From: CAZKJL01 sp964553135
Lineage (GTDB): Bacteria > Patescibacteriota > Gracilibacteria > Peribacterales > Peribacteraceae
Assembly (NCBI GenBank): GCA_964553135.1
Contig: CAZKJL010000002.1
Span: 248,001 to 312,000, forward strand
DNA: 64,000 nucleotides
Direction: 5' to 3'
Shown in pieces: positions 16,398 through 23,900 of the stretch. The position numbers and the translations under genes were made by a program. Under the pieces are notes generated by a model. The model was not told where the DNA came from. It was given only the letters and a program-made list of their open reading frames with translations, and ran no database searches. How positions within the stretch are numbered: the first letter of the stretch is position 1; each line of letters opens with the position of its first letter.

Positions 16398-16871
16398 ATG
16401 AACGTTCAAAGAATCGATCACGTCGGCATCAACGTCCTGGATCTCGCGGCGGCGAAGAAGTTTTTTCTCGCACTCGGTTTCAAGGTACTCGGTGAAATGG
16501 ATGTGCAGGGCGAATGGGTGGAGCGGATCATCGGACTCACGGACGTGCGGGATACCGTCGTCATGATGGGCGTGCCCGGGGGCCAAGCCTTGATCGAGCT
16601 CGTGCAGTTTCACAGTCCGAAAGATGAGAAGGGCGTGCAGCAATCGCTCTCCAATACCCTCGGTCTTCGGCATATCTGTTTGGCCGTCGATGACGTTGAG
16701 GCCGCCGTTGTCGCGGTAAGAAAACACGGTGGTGAGCTGATGGGTGAGATTCACAACTATCAGAACATGTACAAGCTTTGCTACGTCCGCGGACCGGAGG
16801 GCATCATTCTGGAACTGGCACAAGAACTGAAACCGACCACCATCAAGAAGCTGATGAAATCAGCCGAATGA
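16398..16871 (+). CDS. VOC-superfamily (glyoxalase-like) protein
   Basis: A 157-residue single-chain VOC protein, the glyoxalase/bleomycin-resistance/dioxygenase fold. The first half starts with RIDHVGINVLDLAAAKKFF and has LIELVQF; the second has LRHICLAVDDVEAAVVAVRKHG and YVRGPEGIILELAQEL. The metal ligands expected in such folds (His in IDHVGI, Glu in IELVQF, His in RHICLAV, Glu in ILELAQ) are all present, so it is probably an active lyase, isomerase or dioxygenase; the substrate is unknown. It starts 9 bases after the tRNA CCA end, so both may share a transcript. Confidence 0.85.
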   Translation: MNVQRIDHVGINVLDLAAAKKFFLALGFKVLGEMDVQGEWVERIIGLTDVRDTVVMMGVPGGQALIELVQFHSPKDEKGVQQSLSNTLGLRHICLAVDDVEAAVVAVRKHGGELMGEIHNYQNMYKLCYVRGPEGIILELAQELKPTTIKKLMKSAE

Positions 16872-16876
16872 TTTGA

Positions 16877-17341
16877 TCAAGCAGTCAGCGCATTCTCGGA
16901 TTTCATATCCCCGGCTTTTTGGACTTTCCTCGCAACCATGGCTGCGCCGGCCGCGACAGCGATGCAAAAAAACGAGGCGATGATGCCCATGGCCAGAATG
17001 GGTGGTCTGTCATCGCTTTCCACGCTCAAGATCCAGACAACTCCCCCGACGATGAAAGGAATCGTCGTGATCGCGCAGTATTGGATCGTCCGCAAAGATT
17101 TCACCGAACGCCGTGTGTCCATGGTCCCGAGCAGCGTGAATGCTTGGTAGAGCGCCACGAAAAAAGGAATGGATGCGATGTACGCGTACGCCAGCAGCGG
17201 ATCATCGAAGTAGATGTCGAAGAGCGTGGTTGCATTCGCATTCACACCCTCGACATTCGGTTCCCAGAGTAGGAAGGCAAGGGTGCCGACGGCGATGAGA
17301 GCGATGGCCGTTCTGAGAAACAACGTGGAAGCGCGTGTCAT
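16877..17341 (-). CDS. DUF2975-type membrane protein (second copy)
   Basis: A protein of about 154 residues with four predicted membrane segments: LFLRTAIALIAVGTLAFLLW, LAYAYIASIPFFVALYQAF, CAITTIPFIVGGVVWIL and ILAMGIIASFFCIAVAAGAA. The start RASTLFLRT repeats the start of the paralogue at 17583 (RASTLFLKT), and both end in a KSEN/KTEN-type motif. It lies 22 bases after the small XRE regulator on the same strand, the usual companion of DUF2975 proteins. I used the ATG at 17341; one at 17380 overlaps the regulator. The function of DUF2975 is unknown. Confidence 0.7.
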   Translation of the reverse strand: MTRASTLFLRTAIALIAVGTLAFLLWEPNVEGVNANATTLFDIYFDDPLLAYAYIASIPFFVALYQAFTLLGTMDTRRSVKSLRTIQYCAITTIPFIVGGVVWILSVESDDRPPILAMGIIASFFCIAVAAGAAMVARKVQKAGDMKSENALTA

Positions 17342-17363
17342 GGGAAAGGGGGCGGTAGCGATT

Positions 17364-17570
17364 TTATGAGGCTTTCGCATATTCCAGGATGTCTCCCGGT
17401 TGGCAATCGAGCGCCTTACAAATGGAGTCGAGTGTCGGCAACCGAATGGCTTTGGCTTTGCCGTTTTTCAGGATGGAAATATTGGCCATGGTGATGCCCA
17501 CTTTCTCCGAAAGTTCGGTGACGCTCATTTTCCGTTTGGCCAACATCACGTCGAGGTTGATGAGAATCAT
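17364..17570 (-). CDS. Small XRE-family (YozG-like) regulator
   Basis: A 68-residue protein that is essentially one Cro/C1-type helix-turn-helix (MLAKRKMSVTELSEKVGIT, NISILKNGKAKAIRLPTLDS, ICKALDCQPGDILEY). This short form is typically found next to DUF2975 membrane proteins, and here it has one on each side. The three genes are read in one direction with spacers of 12 and 22 bases, so they form one operon that it probably represses itself. The inverted repeat at 18097-18112 is a candidate operator. Confidence 0.9.
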   Translation of the reverse strand: MILINLDVMLAKRKMSVTELSEKVGITMANISILKNGKAKAIRLPTLDSICKALDCQPGDILEYAKAS

Positions 17571-17582
17571 GGGTTCAAAAAG

Positions 17583-18083
17583 TTACACGGTTAAATCGTT
17601 CTCGGTTTTCAGGTCGAGAGCGTTCTGAATGAGCTTCTGGAGCACGGCGGCGAATGTCGCCACGACGAGCGGGGCACACGCGAAGGCGAACGAGATGATG
17701 ATGAGTCCCGGAGCGTCATCGAGTTCCGCAACCACGTACGCGAGCGGCATCGCGACCATGTAGAGGGCCGACATGCAGACGGCCGCGTACTTGATGTAGG
17801 CGAGTGCCCGGATCGAACGATGCGAGAAGGCATCGTTTCCATCGATGTACTGCAGAAGCTTGAATGCTTGCAGGAGCGCGAACCAGAAAGGGAAGACCGT
17901 GAGGAAGATCGCGATCAATCCCGGATAGACGGCTTGCGTGAACTCGATGGCGGGCCATTCCTTGGGAATGCCGGCCCAGATGTTGGGGAATCCGAAGACG
18001 GCGAGTGCGAGTACGGCGACCGCGATGATTACGAGCACCGTTTTCAAGAATAACGTTGAGGCGCGTTTGGGAATGACGTTCAT
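17583..18083 (-). CDS. DUF2975-type membrane protein (first copy)
   Basis: About 166 residues with four predicted membrane segments (LFLKTVLVIIAVAVLALAVF, LIAIFLTVFPFWFALLQAF, YAAVCMSALYMVAMPLAYVV, APLVVATFAAVLQKL). It is a paralogue of the protein at 16877: same start (RASTLFL), same spacing of segments, similar end (LKTENDLTV). First gene of the DUF2975-XRE-DUF2975 operon. The ATG at 18083 gives a short basic N terminus; an upstream ATG at 18110 would overlap the candidate operator, so I do not favour it. Confidence 0.75.
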   Translation of the reverse strand: MNVIPKRASTLFLKTVLVIIAVAVLALAVFGFPNIWAGIPKEWPAIEFTQAVYPGLIAIFLTVFPFWFALLQAFKLLQYIDGNDAFSHRSIRALAYIKYAAVCMSALYMVAMPLAYVVAELDDAPGLIIISFAFACAPLVVATFAAVLQKLIQNALDLKTENDLTV

Positions 18084-18096
18084 AAGAGGGCGTACG

Positions 18097-18112
18097 GAAT
18101 GTGTGCACATTC
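18097..18112 (-). promoter_or_regulatory. Inverted repeat, candidate operator of the DUF2975-XRE operon
   Basis: GAATGTG and CACATTC separated by two bases, 13 bases before the operon's first start codon and downstream of an AT-rich stretch (18113-18183) that should hold the promoter. The size fits a small XRE dimer site. Confidence 0.4.
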
Positions 18113-18183
18113 AATCAGATATTTTATCGAATTACAATAAATATATATTGTTTTTCAATCAATGTGACGTGCGGTGTCGATGC

Positions 18184-18354
18184 TTACGAAGAAACGATCT
18201 CCACGTTCTTGGCCAGCGTTTTGAATCTTTCGCCGTTCGATTGAACAACGGTAATCGTGACATGGCCGGTTTTGCTCGTGTTGATGTCCCGCACAATCCC
18301 GGTTTTTCCTTCGTGCACGCCGCCGATGACTTTGCATGATGAACCGTCTTTCAT
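18184..18354 (-). CDS. KOW-motif mini-protein
   Basis: A 56-residue ORF. The translation starts MKDGSSCKVIGGVHEGKTG, continues IVRDINTSKTGHVTITVVQ, and ends in TLAKNVEIVSS. The central GGVHEGKTGIVRDINTSKTG is the KOW beta-turn pattern seen in NusG, L24 and related RNA-binding proteins. The ORF is nearly only this domain. It lies between the DUF2975 operon and a membrane-anchored orphan, all on the minus strand. It probably binds RNA or the ribosome, inferred only from the motif. Confidence 0.65.
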   Translation of the reverse strand: MKDGSSCKVIGGVHEGKTGIVRDINTSKTGHVTITVVQSNGERFKTLAKNVEIVSS

Positions 18355-18370
18355 GTGTGTGGGGCCAAGG

Positions 18371-18766
18371 CTAGAGCTCTTTCACCGAATCCGTCACCGA
18401 GAAAATCCCTTCGATCGTGTACTTTTTCCAGTGATCGGAACTCAGCATCTCGATCGGCGTGATGAGTCCGTTCGCGCTGATGCGCTCGCCAGTTTCGAGC
18501 GGCGCATGCTGCTGTGACATCAAAGCCAAATCGAGTGCGTAATATTCACCGCTTTCCGTTTTTAGTCCGTAGGCACATTCTTTCGTTTGCGGGCCGGTCG
18601 TATCCGCATGTGGCAAGCAGACGACGTCGCCGCTGAGCGTACCTCGGTACGAGGTGACGTCCTGGGGATCTCCCTGTTTTTCATGATAGATATACGCATT
18701 CAATGCGTAGAAACCGGCAATCAGCACGATGATGATGGCGGCGATGATGGCGAAAGTTTTTTTCAT
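18371..18766 (-). CDS. Membrane-anchored small hypothetical protein
   Basis: A 131-residue protein with one N-terminal membrane anchor (MKKTFAIIAAIIIVLIAGFY) and an extracytoplasmic domain of about 110 residues. The domain reads TSYRGTLSGDVVCLPH, KECAYGLKTESGEYYALDL, ETGERISANGLITPIEML and KYTIEGIFSVTDSV, a beta-rich pattern resembling an OB fold with one Cys pair. I chose the ATG at 18766 because it starts directly with the anchor. Not assigned to a named family. Confidence 0.7.
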   Translation of the reverse strand: MKKTFAIIAAIIIVLIAGFYALNAYIYHEKQGDPQDVTSYRGTLSGDVVCLPHADTTGPQTKECAYGLKTESGEYYALDLALMSQQHAPLETGERISANGLITPIEMLSSDHWKKYTIEGIFSVTDSVKEL

Positions 18767-18809
18767 ACGATGTTGTACGGATGAAATGCCGAAAGGTGAC
18801 AAAGAATCT

Positions 18810-19715
18810 CTATTTCCCCTCGTATGCTTTTCGGAGCGCAGCGAGATCGACCTTTTTCATGGGCATGAAAGCTTTCATCACCCGGGCGATAGCCTTTTCA
18901 TCGCCTTGCAGCATGTCGTCCATCTCTACTGCCGAGACCTGCCACGAGAGTCCGTACTTGTCTTTCATCCATCCGCATTGCTCGGCTTCGGGGATGTCGG
19001 AGATTTTGTTCCAGTAATAGTCGATCTCCTCCTGTGTTTTGCACTGGATCAGCAGTGAAATGCCTTCGCTGAAGCCGAACTTGTGCATGTGGCCGCTGTC
19101 CATTGCGGTGAACCACTGACCTTCCAGCATGAACTCGGCGAACATGATCTTGGCGGCCTTCTCCGGTGCCGCGCCCGGCGGGTACTCCGCAGTCATTCCG
19201 CGCTTGGAATTCTTGAAGATCGACACGTAGAAATCGATGGCTTCGTCAGCTTTGCCGGTGATATCGCCCGTGAACATGATGGACGGAATGATGAACGGAC
19301 GCGGCTCGCCTTCGGGCTTCGTAAGAATGAGCTGCCAGTTCACGCCGAATTTGTCCTGAATCCAGCCATAGCGCTCGCTGAACGGGTATTTGTCGAGCGG
19401 CATGAGCGGCTTTCCGCCCTCCGAGAGCTTTGACCACAGCGTATCCAGATTCTTTCGTGCATCTTTATCCACGGACGGGTCGAAGTTCAGCATGAAGGAA
19501 ATCGACGGGTTGATCTTGAACTGCGGTCCCGCACCGATGCTCAGGAAGCGGTAGCCGGCGAGCTCGAACGCGACGACGTTGCAATCGCCCGACGGGGTAT
19601 CCTTGATGACGGACGTGTAGGTGATCTTCGATCCTTTTCCGAAGGCCTCGACATAAAAATCTGCAGCTTCCTTCGCTTGCGTATCGAACCAGAGGTGGGG
19701 AACGATTTTTTGCAT
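18810..19715 (-). CDS. Two-domain PhnB-like VOC protein
   Basis: About 301 residues made of two tandem VOC-type modules of the PhnB/3-demethylubiquinone-methyltransferase-like group. Module 1 starts KIVPHLWFDTQAKEAADFYV and ends near RYGWIQDKFGVNWQLIL; module 2 starts PFIIPSIMFTGDITGKADEA and has QCGWMKDKYGLSWQVSAVEM. The paired GW(I/M)(Q/K)DK(F/Y)G motifs show an internal duplication. Members of this group lack a proven common reaction. The ATG at 19715 starts the first strand; a TACAAT box lies 8 bases ahead, suggesting a leaderless message. Confidence 0.85.
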   Translation of the reverse strand: MQKIVPHLWFDTQAKEAADFYVEAFGKGSKITYTSVIKDTPSGDCNVVAFELAGYRFLSIGAGPQFKINPSISFMLNFDPSVDKDARKNLDTLWSKLSEGGKPLMPLDKYPFSERYGWIQDKFGVNWQLILTKPEGEPRPFIIPSIMFTGDITGKADEAIDFYVSIFKNSKRGMTAEYPPGAAPEKAAKIMFAEFMLEGQWFTAMDSGHMHKFGFSEGISLLIQCKTQEEIDYYWNKISDIPEAEQCGWMKDKYGLSWQVSAVEMDDMLQGDEKAIARVMKAFMPMKKVDLAALRKAYEGK

Positions 19716-19861
19716 AGGCAACGATTGTAACATCAGCAAAGACGAGTGAAGAGAAAAATTCTTTCAGGTACCTACTTACGAATGTTGCGAGCAACGAGTA
19801 AGCAATAAATGCTCCATTTCTACAATGCAAGCTCATGTCACGGTCCTGGTACGATGCGTGC

Positions 19862-21640
19862 ATGTCTTGTGATCGGAAGAATCGGGCGCCGTCTTGGGTT
19901 TTGATGCTGCTCATCGCACTTCTTCCCTTCAGTGTGCACGCAGCTACATTTACGAGCGGGACCGTGAATACGTATAACAATACGACCAATACGGCGTACG
20001 ACGCCGGTGCCAAACTGGACAGTACACATGCGATCGTCGCGTATTCCGATGCCGGCGTTGGCAACGCCGCAATCGCAACCACGGACGGAACCACTCTGAC
20101 GTTCGGTTCCGAATATCAATTTTGCGCCTCGAGTTGTGACGCCATCGCAGTGGCGATGCTCGATTCCACTCATGCGGTCATCGTCTATGACGTCAGTGGC
20201 ACGGGATATGCGGTTGTTGCGACCATCTCGGATACGGTGATTTCCTACGGCACGGCTACCACGTTTGCGTCATCCATCCGAACCGGTAGCCCCAGCATCA
20301 TGGCTGTTGCGGCCATGGATACGACGCACATCGCCATAACGTACGTGACCCAAGCCGCAGGGCCTGTTTTCACCACCAGAGTGATCGCCGCAACGGTGAG
20401 CGGAACCACTCTTACTTTTGGTTCTGCGACTGCGCTACAGGCCACCAGCGGCCAATATGTCGCGATTGCCGCCATGGATTCCACACACTTCATTTCGTTC
20501 TATCAACAAAACAACGGAACCCCGTACATCATCGCCGCATCCGTCAGCGGAACGAGCATGTCGTTCGGATCCCCGGTTACTTTTTCGGGCTACAACAGCG
20601 ACCCGTCCGTAAGTATGTTGGATTCCACGCATGCCGTCGTGGCCTACCGATCCACAAGCGGCAACAACGTCTACGCATTCGTCGCCACGTTGTCGGACAC
20701 CAGTCTTTCCGCCGGGACAAGCCAGGCAGTCAACTCGGTGTCTTCCTACTATCCTTTTGCAGCCACACTGGATTCAACGCATCTTGTTCTCATGTTCCGC
20801 AACAACGATGCGGACGGTTTTCCGATACACGTGTCGCAGTTGACGGTGTCTGCGGGCGCCGTCACGGGAGATGCGTCCACGTTTGCCATCAGTACGGACC
20901 TTGGAAATAACAACCGCAGAGCCATTGCACTCGATTCCACTTCGGCAATTATTCTTGCGAATGATAAGGCAGTCGTGGTTACCACGGATACGACCGCTCC
21001 CAGTGCTCCGTCCTCGTTCACGGCGACGCCGAGCGAATCCAGCATGGCGCTCAGTTGGGTAAACCCCGTCGATGCCGATTTTCTCTCCACGACCATTCGT
21101 CGTAGCTCCACCGCATTTCCGACTGGTATCGGCAGTGGCTCTTCGGTGGCTTCCGGACTGACCGGGACCAGCACCACGGATTCGGGACTCTCGAACGGCA
21201 CGTACTACTACGGCATCTTCGCCAGGGATCTGCGTGGCAACTACTCGGCGGTGGCAACTGCCAGCGGTGCGGTGAACGCTCAGAGCGTTGGTGGCGGCGG
21301 AGTATCGACATTCCTCCTCCAGCTCCGGCAGAGAAACGGCTTGGATCCGAGCGGTCGACCGTTGGCGGGATCCTCGTCTTCGCAAACATCCTCCTCCTCG
21401 TCCTCCTCATCATCGTCGCTCTCATCGTCGGCATCAAGCAACGTCCCTGAAATTGCACATCCGGCCGCAAACGTCGCTTCATTCGCCTCGTCGGCTTCGT
21501 CGTCCTCCGTAGCTGCGGAAAGTCCCTTGCAGATTCGCACCTGTGCGCGTGCGATGAAATGGTTCCGTGGGAACGGCTCGGTATTGGGTCGCCTCAATGC
21601 GCGTCTCATGAAGCACTTCGGCTTCGAGTGCAGGGCGTAG
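19862..21640 (+). CDS. Secreted seven-repeat surface protein with FN3 domain and poly-Ser linker
   Basis: About 592 residues. A signal peptide (VLMLLIALLPFSVHA, cut before ATF) is followed by seven repeats of about 45 residues, each centred on an (L/M)D(S/T)T(H) motif: LDSTHAIVAY, LDSTHAVIVY, MDTTHIAITY, MDSTHFISFY, LDSTHAVVAY, LDSTHLVLMF, LDSTSAIIL. The count of seven suggests a seven-bladed beta-propeller. A fibronectin III-like domain (SAPSSFTATPSESSMALSWV) follows, then a long Ser-rich linker, then a basic 33-residue cap with two Cys (CARAMKWFRGNGSVLGRLNA) ending FGFECRA. Probably exposed on the cell surface. The start with a TACGAT box 6 bases ahead is preferred over 19835. Confidence 0.8.
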   Translation: MSCDRKNRAPSWVLMLLIALLPFSVHAATFTSGTVNTYNNTTNTAYDAGAKLDSTHAIVAYSDAGVGNAAIATTDGTTLTFGSEYQFCASSCDAIAVAMLDSTHAVIVYDVSGTGYAVVATISDTVISYGTATTFASSIRTGSPSIMAVAAMDTTHIAITYVTQAAGPVFTTRVIAATVSGTTLTFGSATALQATSGQYVAIAAMDSTHFISFYQQNNGTPYIIAASVSGTSMSFGSPVTFSGYNSDPSVSMLDSTHAVVAYRSTSGNNVYAFVATLSDTSLSAGTSQAVNSVSSYYPFAATLDSTHLVLMFRNNDADGFPIHVSQLTVSAGAVTGDASTFAISTDLGNNNRRAIALDSTSAIILANDKAVVVTTDTTAPSAPSSFTATPSESSMALSWVNPVDADFLSTTIRRSSTAFPTGIGSGSSVASGLTGTSTTDSGLSNGTYYYGIFARDLRGNYSAVATASGAVNAQSVGGGGVSTFLLQLRQRNGLDPSGRPLAGSSSSQTSSSSSSSSSSLSSSASSNVPEIAHPAANVASFASSASSSSVAAESPLQIRTCARAMKWFRGNGSVLGRLNARLMKHFGFECRA

Positions 21641-21658
21641 CTCGTGAACCCCTCTGTA

Positions 21659-22096
21659 TTACGCATTTTTACTTTTTCCAACTCCCACGAGTCCCGGGTT
21701 CTTTTCCGCTAGCTTGATGACTTTTTTCAGGGCCTCGATATTCAGATCGCTCAGTGTCTTGAAGCGGATGCAGCTTTTGCCGACACTCACGTTGCCGAGT
21801 TCCTTCTTGTGCTTTTCGGCGACGTACTCACCGTTCAGAACGCAACACACGTAGAGACTGACGTATTGTTTCTGATTGGCGAGAGCGATGACAGGCCATT
21901 CGATATCCTGCTTCTTGTAGTTTTTGTACGGAAAAGAGCCGTAACCCAGCATGTTGTACGCGAAGTGCGGCTTGAGCTTCGGCGATACTTTTTGGATCAG
22001 CGCATGGAGGAATGCAACGATCTCGCGCCGATCCTCGGGCATGGAATCCATGTATTCCTTCACGGTCTTTGCCTTTGTCGCCTTGAACATGTTCAT
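21659..22096 (-). CDS. DUF1801/YdhG-like protein
   Basis: A 145-residue protein of the DUF1801 (YdhG-like) family. It opens with KTVKEYMDSMPEDRREIVAF, continues LIQKVSPKLKPHFAYNMLGY, has the central VIALANQKQYVSLYV, and closes with GKSCIRFKTLSDLNIEALKK. A TATACT box lies 8 bases before the ATG. It is divergent from a second DUF1801 gene at 22144, with only 47 bases between them, so the two promoters nearly overlap. The fold is related to frataxin-like domains; function unknown. Confidence 0.85.
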   Translation of the reverse strand: MNMFKATKAKTVKEYMDSMPEDRREIVAFLHALIQKVSPKLKPHFAYNMLGYGSFPYKNYKKQDIEWPVIALANQKQYVSLYVCCVLNGEYVAEKHKKELGNVSVGKSCIRFKTLSDLNIEALKKVIKLAEKNPGLVGVGKSKNA

Positions 22097-22143
22097 GAAG
22101 GCACAGTATAGCAGAAACCGGACCGCTCCCTTATCATCCGCTC

Positions 22144-22533
22144 ATGAACAAAGACATTCAGGCCTACAACGAATCCCAGGCAAAAGAAGACAGGGCCATG
22201 TGCGATCTGCTTGCGAGTGAAATCACCAAAGGACTTCCCGAGGCGGAGTCCAAGGTGTGGCACGCGCACCCGGTGTGGTTTTTGGCCGGGAATCCCATCG
22301 TGGGTTACAGCAAGCTGAAAGATTCGGTTCGGCTCCTCTTTTGGAGCGGCCAATCGTTCGATGAAGATGGGCTGCAGAAAGAAGGCAGCTTCAAGGCAGC
22401 GGAAGCACGGTATGTTTCCATCGATCAAATCAACGTGGCCGATCTTGCTCGTTGGCTCAAGAAGTCCAAAGACATTCAATGGGACTACAAAAATATCGTG
22501 AAGCGAAAAGGACAGTTGGAACGATTCAAATGA
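22144..22533 (+). CDS. Second DUF1801-like protein
   Basis: A 129-residue protein of the same broad DUF1801 group, but a different subfamily from its divergent neighbour. Key segments are LLASEITKGLPEAESKVWHA, HPVWFLAGNPIVGYSKLKDS, VRLLFWSGQSFDEDGL and YVSIDQINVADLARWLKKSK. The WHAHPVWF and LLFWSG motifs are typical. A TATCAT box sits 6 bases before the ATG. It probably acts in the cytoplasm; no reaction is known. Confidence 0.8.
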   Translation: MNKDIQAYNESQAKEDRAMCDLLASEITKGLPEAESKVWHAHPVWFLAGNPIVGYSKLKDSVRLLFWSGQSFDEDGLQKEGSFKAAEARYVSIDQINVADLARWLKKSKDIQWDYKNIVKRKGQLERFK

Positions 22534-22540
22534 AGATCGT

Positions 22541-22798
22541 TCACTTCGGCAGATCCAGCTTTTTGTACGGACCCCAGTCCTGCGTCCATGCTTTCGTTTT
22601 CCATCGAAACAGAAAGTGAACTGCGATGGCGACTGTGAAGAGAACGAGGAAAAGCATCCCCGTCGCCTGCCAGCCTTGCCACTGCACCGATGCGGTCGCG
22701 ATGGCGATGAGAACGGCATATTTCACGACGCGGAACTTCCATGTTTGCGCGTGAAGTGCCACGTATTTCTCGCGCTCGATAAACTCTTTGAGCTTCAT
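22541..22798 (-). CDS. Small two-segment membrane protein
   Basis: An 85-residue protein with an amphipathic start (MKLKEFIEREKYVALHAQTW), two predicted membrane segments (VVKYAVLIAIATASVQW and GMLFLVLFTVAIAVHFLF) and a basic, aromatic tail (WKTKAWTQDWGPYKKLDLPK). I chose the ATG at 22798, which has a TACAGT box 6 bases upstream; an ATG at 22840 would add 14 polar residues. It is convergent with the DUF1801 gene, 7 bases apart. No known family. Confidence 0.65.
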   Translation of the reverse strand: MKLKEFIEREKYVALHAQTWKFRVVKYAVLIAIATASVQWQGWQATGMLFLVLFTVAIAVHFLFRWKTKAWTQDWGPYKKLDLPK

Positions 22799-22862
22799 GG
22801 TCACACTGTAGCGGAAGTCCCATGAAGAGGCCGATGACATGAGTTAGAAGCATGTCAGACCA

Positions 22863-22890
22863 TTGACTTTTCAGTGGAAAAATTTATAAT
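22863..22890 (+). promoter_or_regulatory. Near-consensus promoter of the 22907 operon
   Basis: TTGACT, 16 bases, TATAAT. The predicted transcription start is near 22897, about 10 bases before the ATG at 22907 and downstream of two possible earlier starts (22874, 22889), so it decides the start codon. The leader has no Shine-Dalgarno sequence. Confidence 0.75.
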
Positions 22891-22906
22891 GGTGCACCCA
22901 ATTTTT

Positions 22907-23512
22907 ATGTCCATCTCCCACCGTTCATCCATCGCAGATCGCCTCGTCGGTGCCAGAGTGCGCGCCGAACCGATCTACAAAAATATTGCGTTGCTGCAAG
23001 CTGCAAACCCCAGCGGCGCTGAGTTGAATATCGGTGACCAGGTTCATCCTGCTCGGCTCGATTTGTGGAATGTATTGCAAAACGTTCCGCCCGATTATTT
23101 TGCGGCACATCGTTGGCCGGATATTGCCAGGCACCTTCGTTTTCAGATCCAAAATTTATTGCCGGCACAGGAAATCGAATTCCAAATCTTGGAACAACTC
23201 GATGCCCGTCAACGCGAAGGAATTCTCATCGACGAGTCTCTGTCGCCGCTCGTTTCACGCATCGGTTCCGCACTGATGGCACGCGATGAAAGCGAAGATG
23301 AGATGATGTATATGGGCGCGGGTCTCAACGTCATCGAAGCCACCATCACGACGGGTGTGAGCGGCGTTGTCGCTCAGCGCAACGACGAAGGGTCGCTTTC
23401 CATTGGACTTACCGCAGAAAAAAGCGAGCGGTTCCGCGAGATCATTCAAGCCGGTGTGCGAGACGTAGCCGCACGCTTGGGTTTGCAAGGGATTTTGTAC
23501 GACGCAGAATAA
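22907..23512 (+). CDS. Hypothetical protein in operon with a winged-helix regulator
   Basis: Not recognised. A 201-residue soluble protein. The first half is helical and Arg-rich (HRSSIADRLVGARVRAEPIY); the middle has DYFAAHRWPDIARHLRFQIQ; the last third contains a stretch (NVIEATITTGVSGVVAQRND, EGSLSIGLTAEKSERFREII) that looks like an alpha/beta module. The next gene begins 4 bases after its stop, so both are co-transcribed and the protein may be a partner or sensor for that regulator. Confidence 0.65.
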   Translation: MSISHRSSIADRLVGARVRAEPIYKNIALLQAANPSGAELNIGDQVHPARLDLWNVLQNVPPDYFAAHRWPDIARHLRFQIQNLLPAQEIEFQILEQLDARQREGILIDESLSPLVSRIGSALMARDESEDEMMYMGAGLNVIEATITTGVSGVVAQRNDEGSLSIGLTAEKSERFREIIQAGVRDVAARLGLQGILYDAE

Positions 23513-23516
23513 AGCT

Positions 23517-23900
23517 ATGGGAAAAAATTCCCCCACATCGTTCGGCGCCGTGATCGATGATTTCGTCCGGATTCTTTCAGAGCGTGCAGAGCAGAAGCGC
23601 GATGCGGCACTGGCTGGCGAGAACGGCAAGGCGGATACGGGCGCAGATGATCTTTTTTCTTCGCTCACCCGCGAGGGGCGCCCGCTCACCCCGAGCGGAG
23701 CATTGATACTGCAGGAGCTTTGCAGGATGCACGTGGAAGGTTTACCGGCCATATCGCGTGCACGACTCGCGGAACTCTTTCAGCTTTCCGAAGCGACGGT
23801 GTTCAGGGTTCTCCGCGATGTGCGCATGCTTGTCGCTCGCCAAGGATTCGTCCTCGATATGTTGGTGAATGAGGGTTACGTTCTCAGAAAGAAGACTTAG
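23517..23900 (+). CDS. Winged-helix DNA-binding protein
   Basis: A 127-residue protein with an N-terminal helical part (FGAVIDDFVRILSERAEQK) and a C-terminal winged helix: ISRARLAELFQLSEATVFRV, LRDVRMLVARQGF and MLVNEGYVLRK. The end resembles the OmpR-type effector domain, in which a beta wing ends in GxGYxL (here NEGYVL), but no receiver domain is present. Probably a transcription factor, second gene of the 22907 operon. Its last four bases overlap the end of the convergent aminotransferase gene. Confidence 0.7.
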   Translation: MGKNSPTSFGAVIDDFVRILSERAEQKRDAALAGENGKADTGADDLFSSLTREGRPLTPSGALILQELCRMHVEGLPAISRARLAELFQLSEATVFRVLRDVRMLVARQGFVLDMLVNEGYVLRKKT

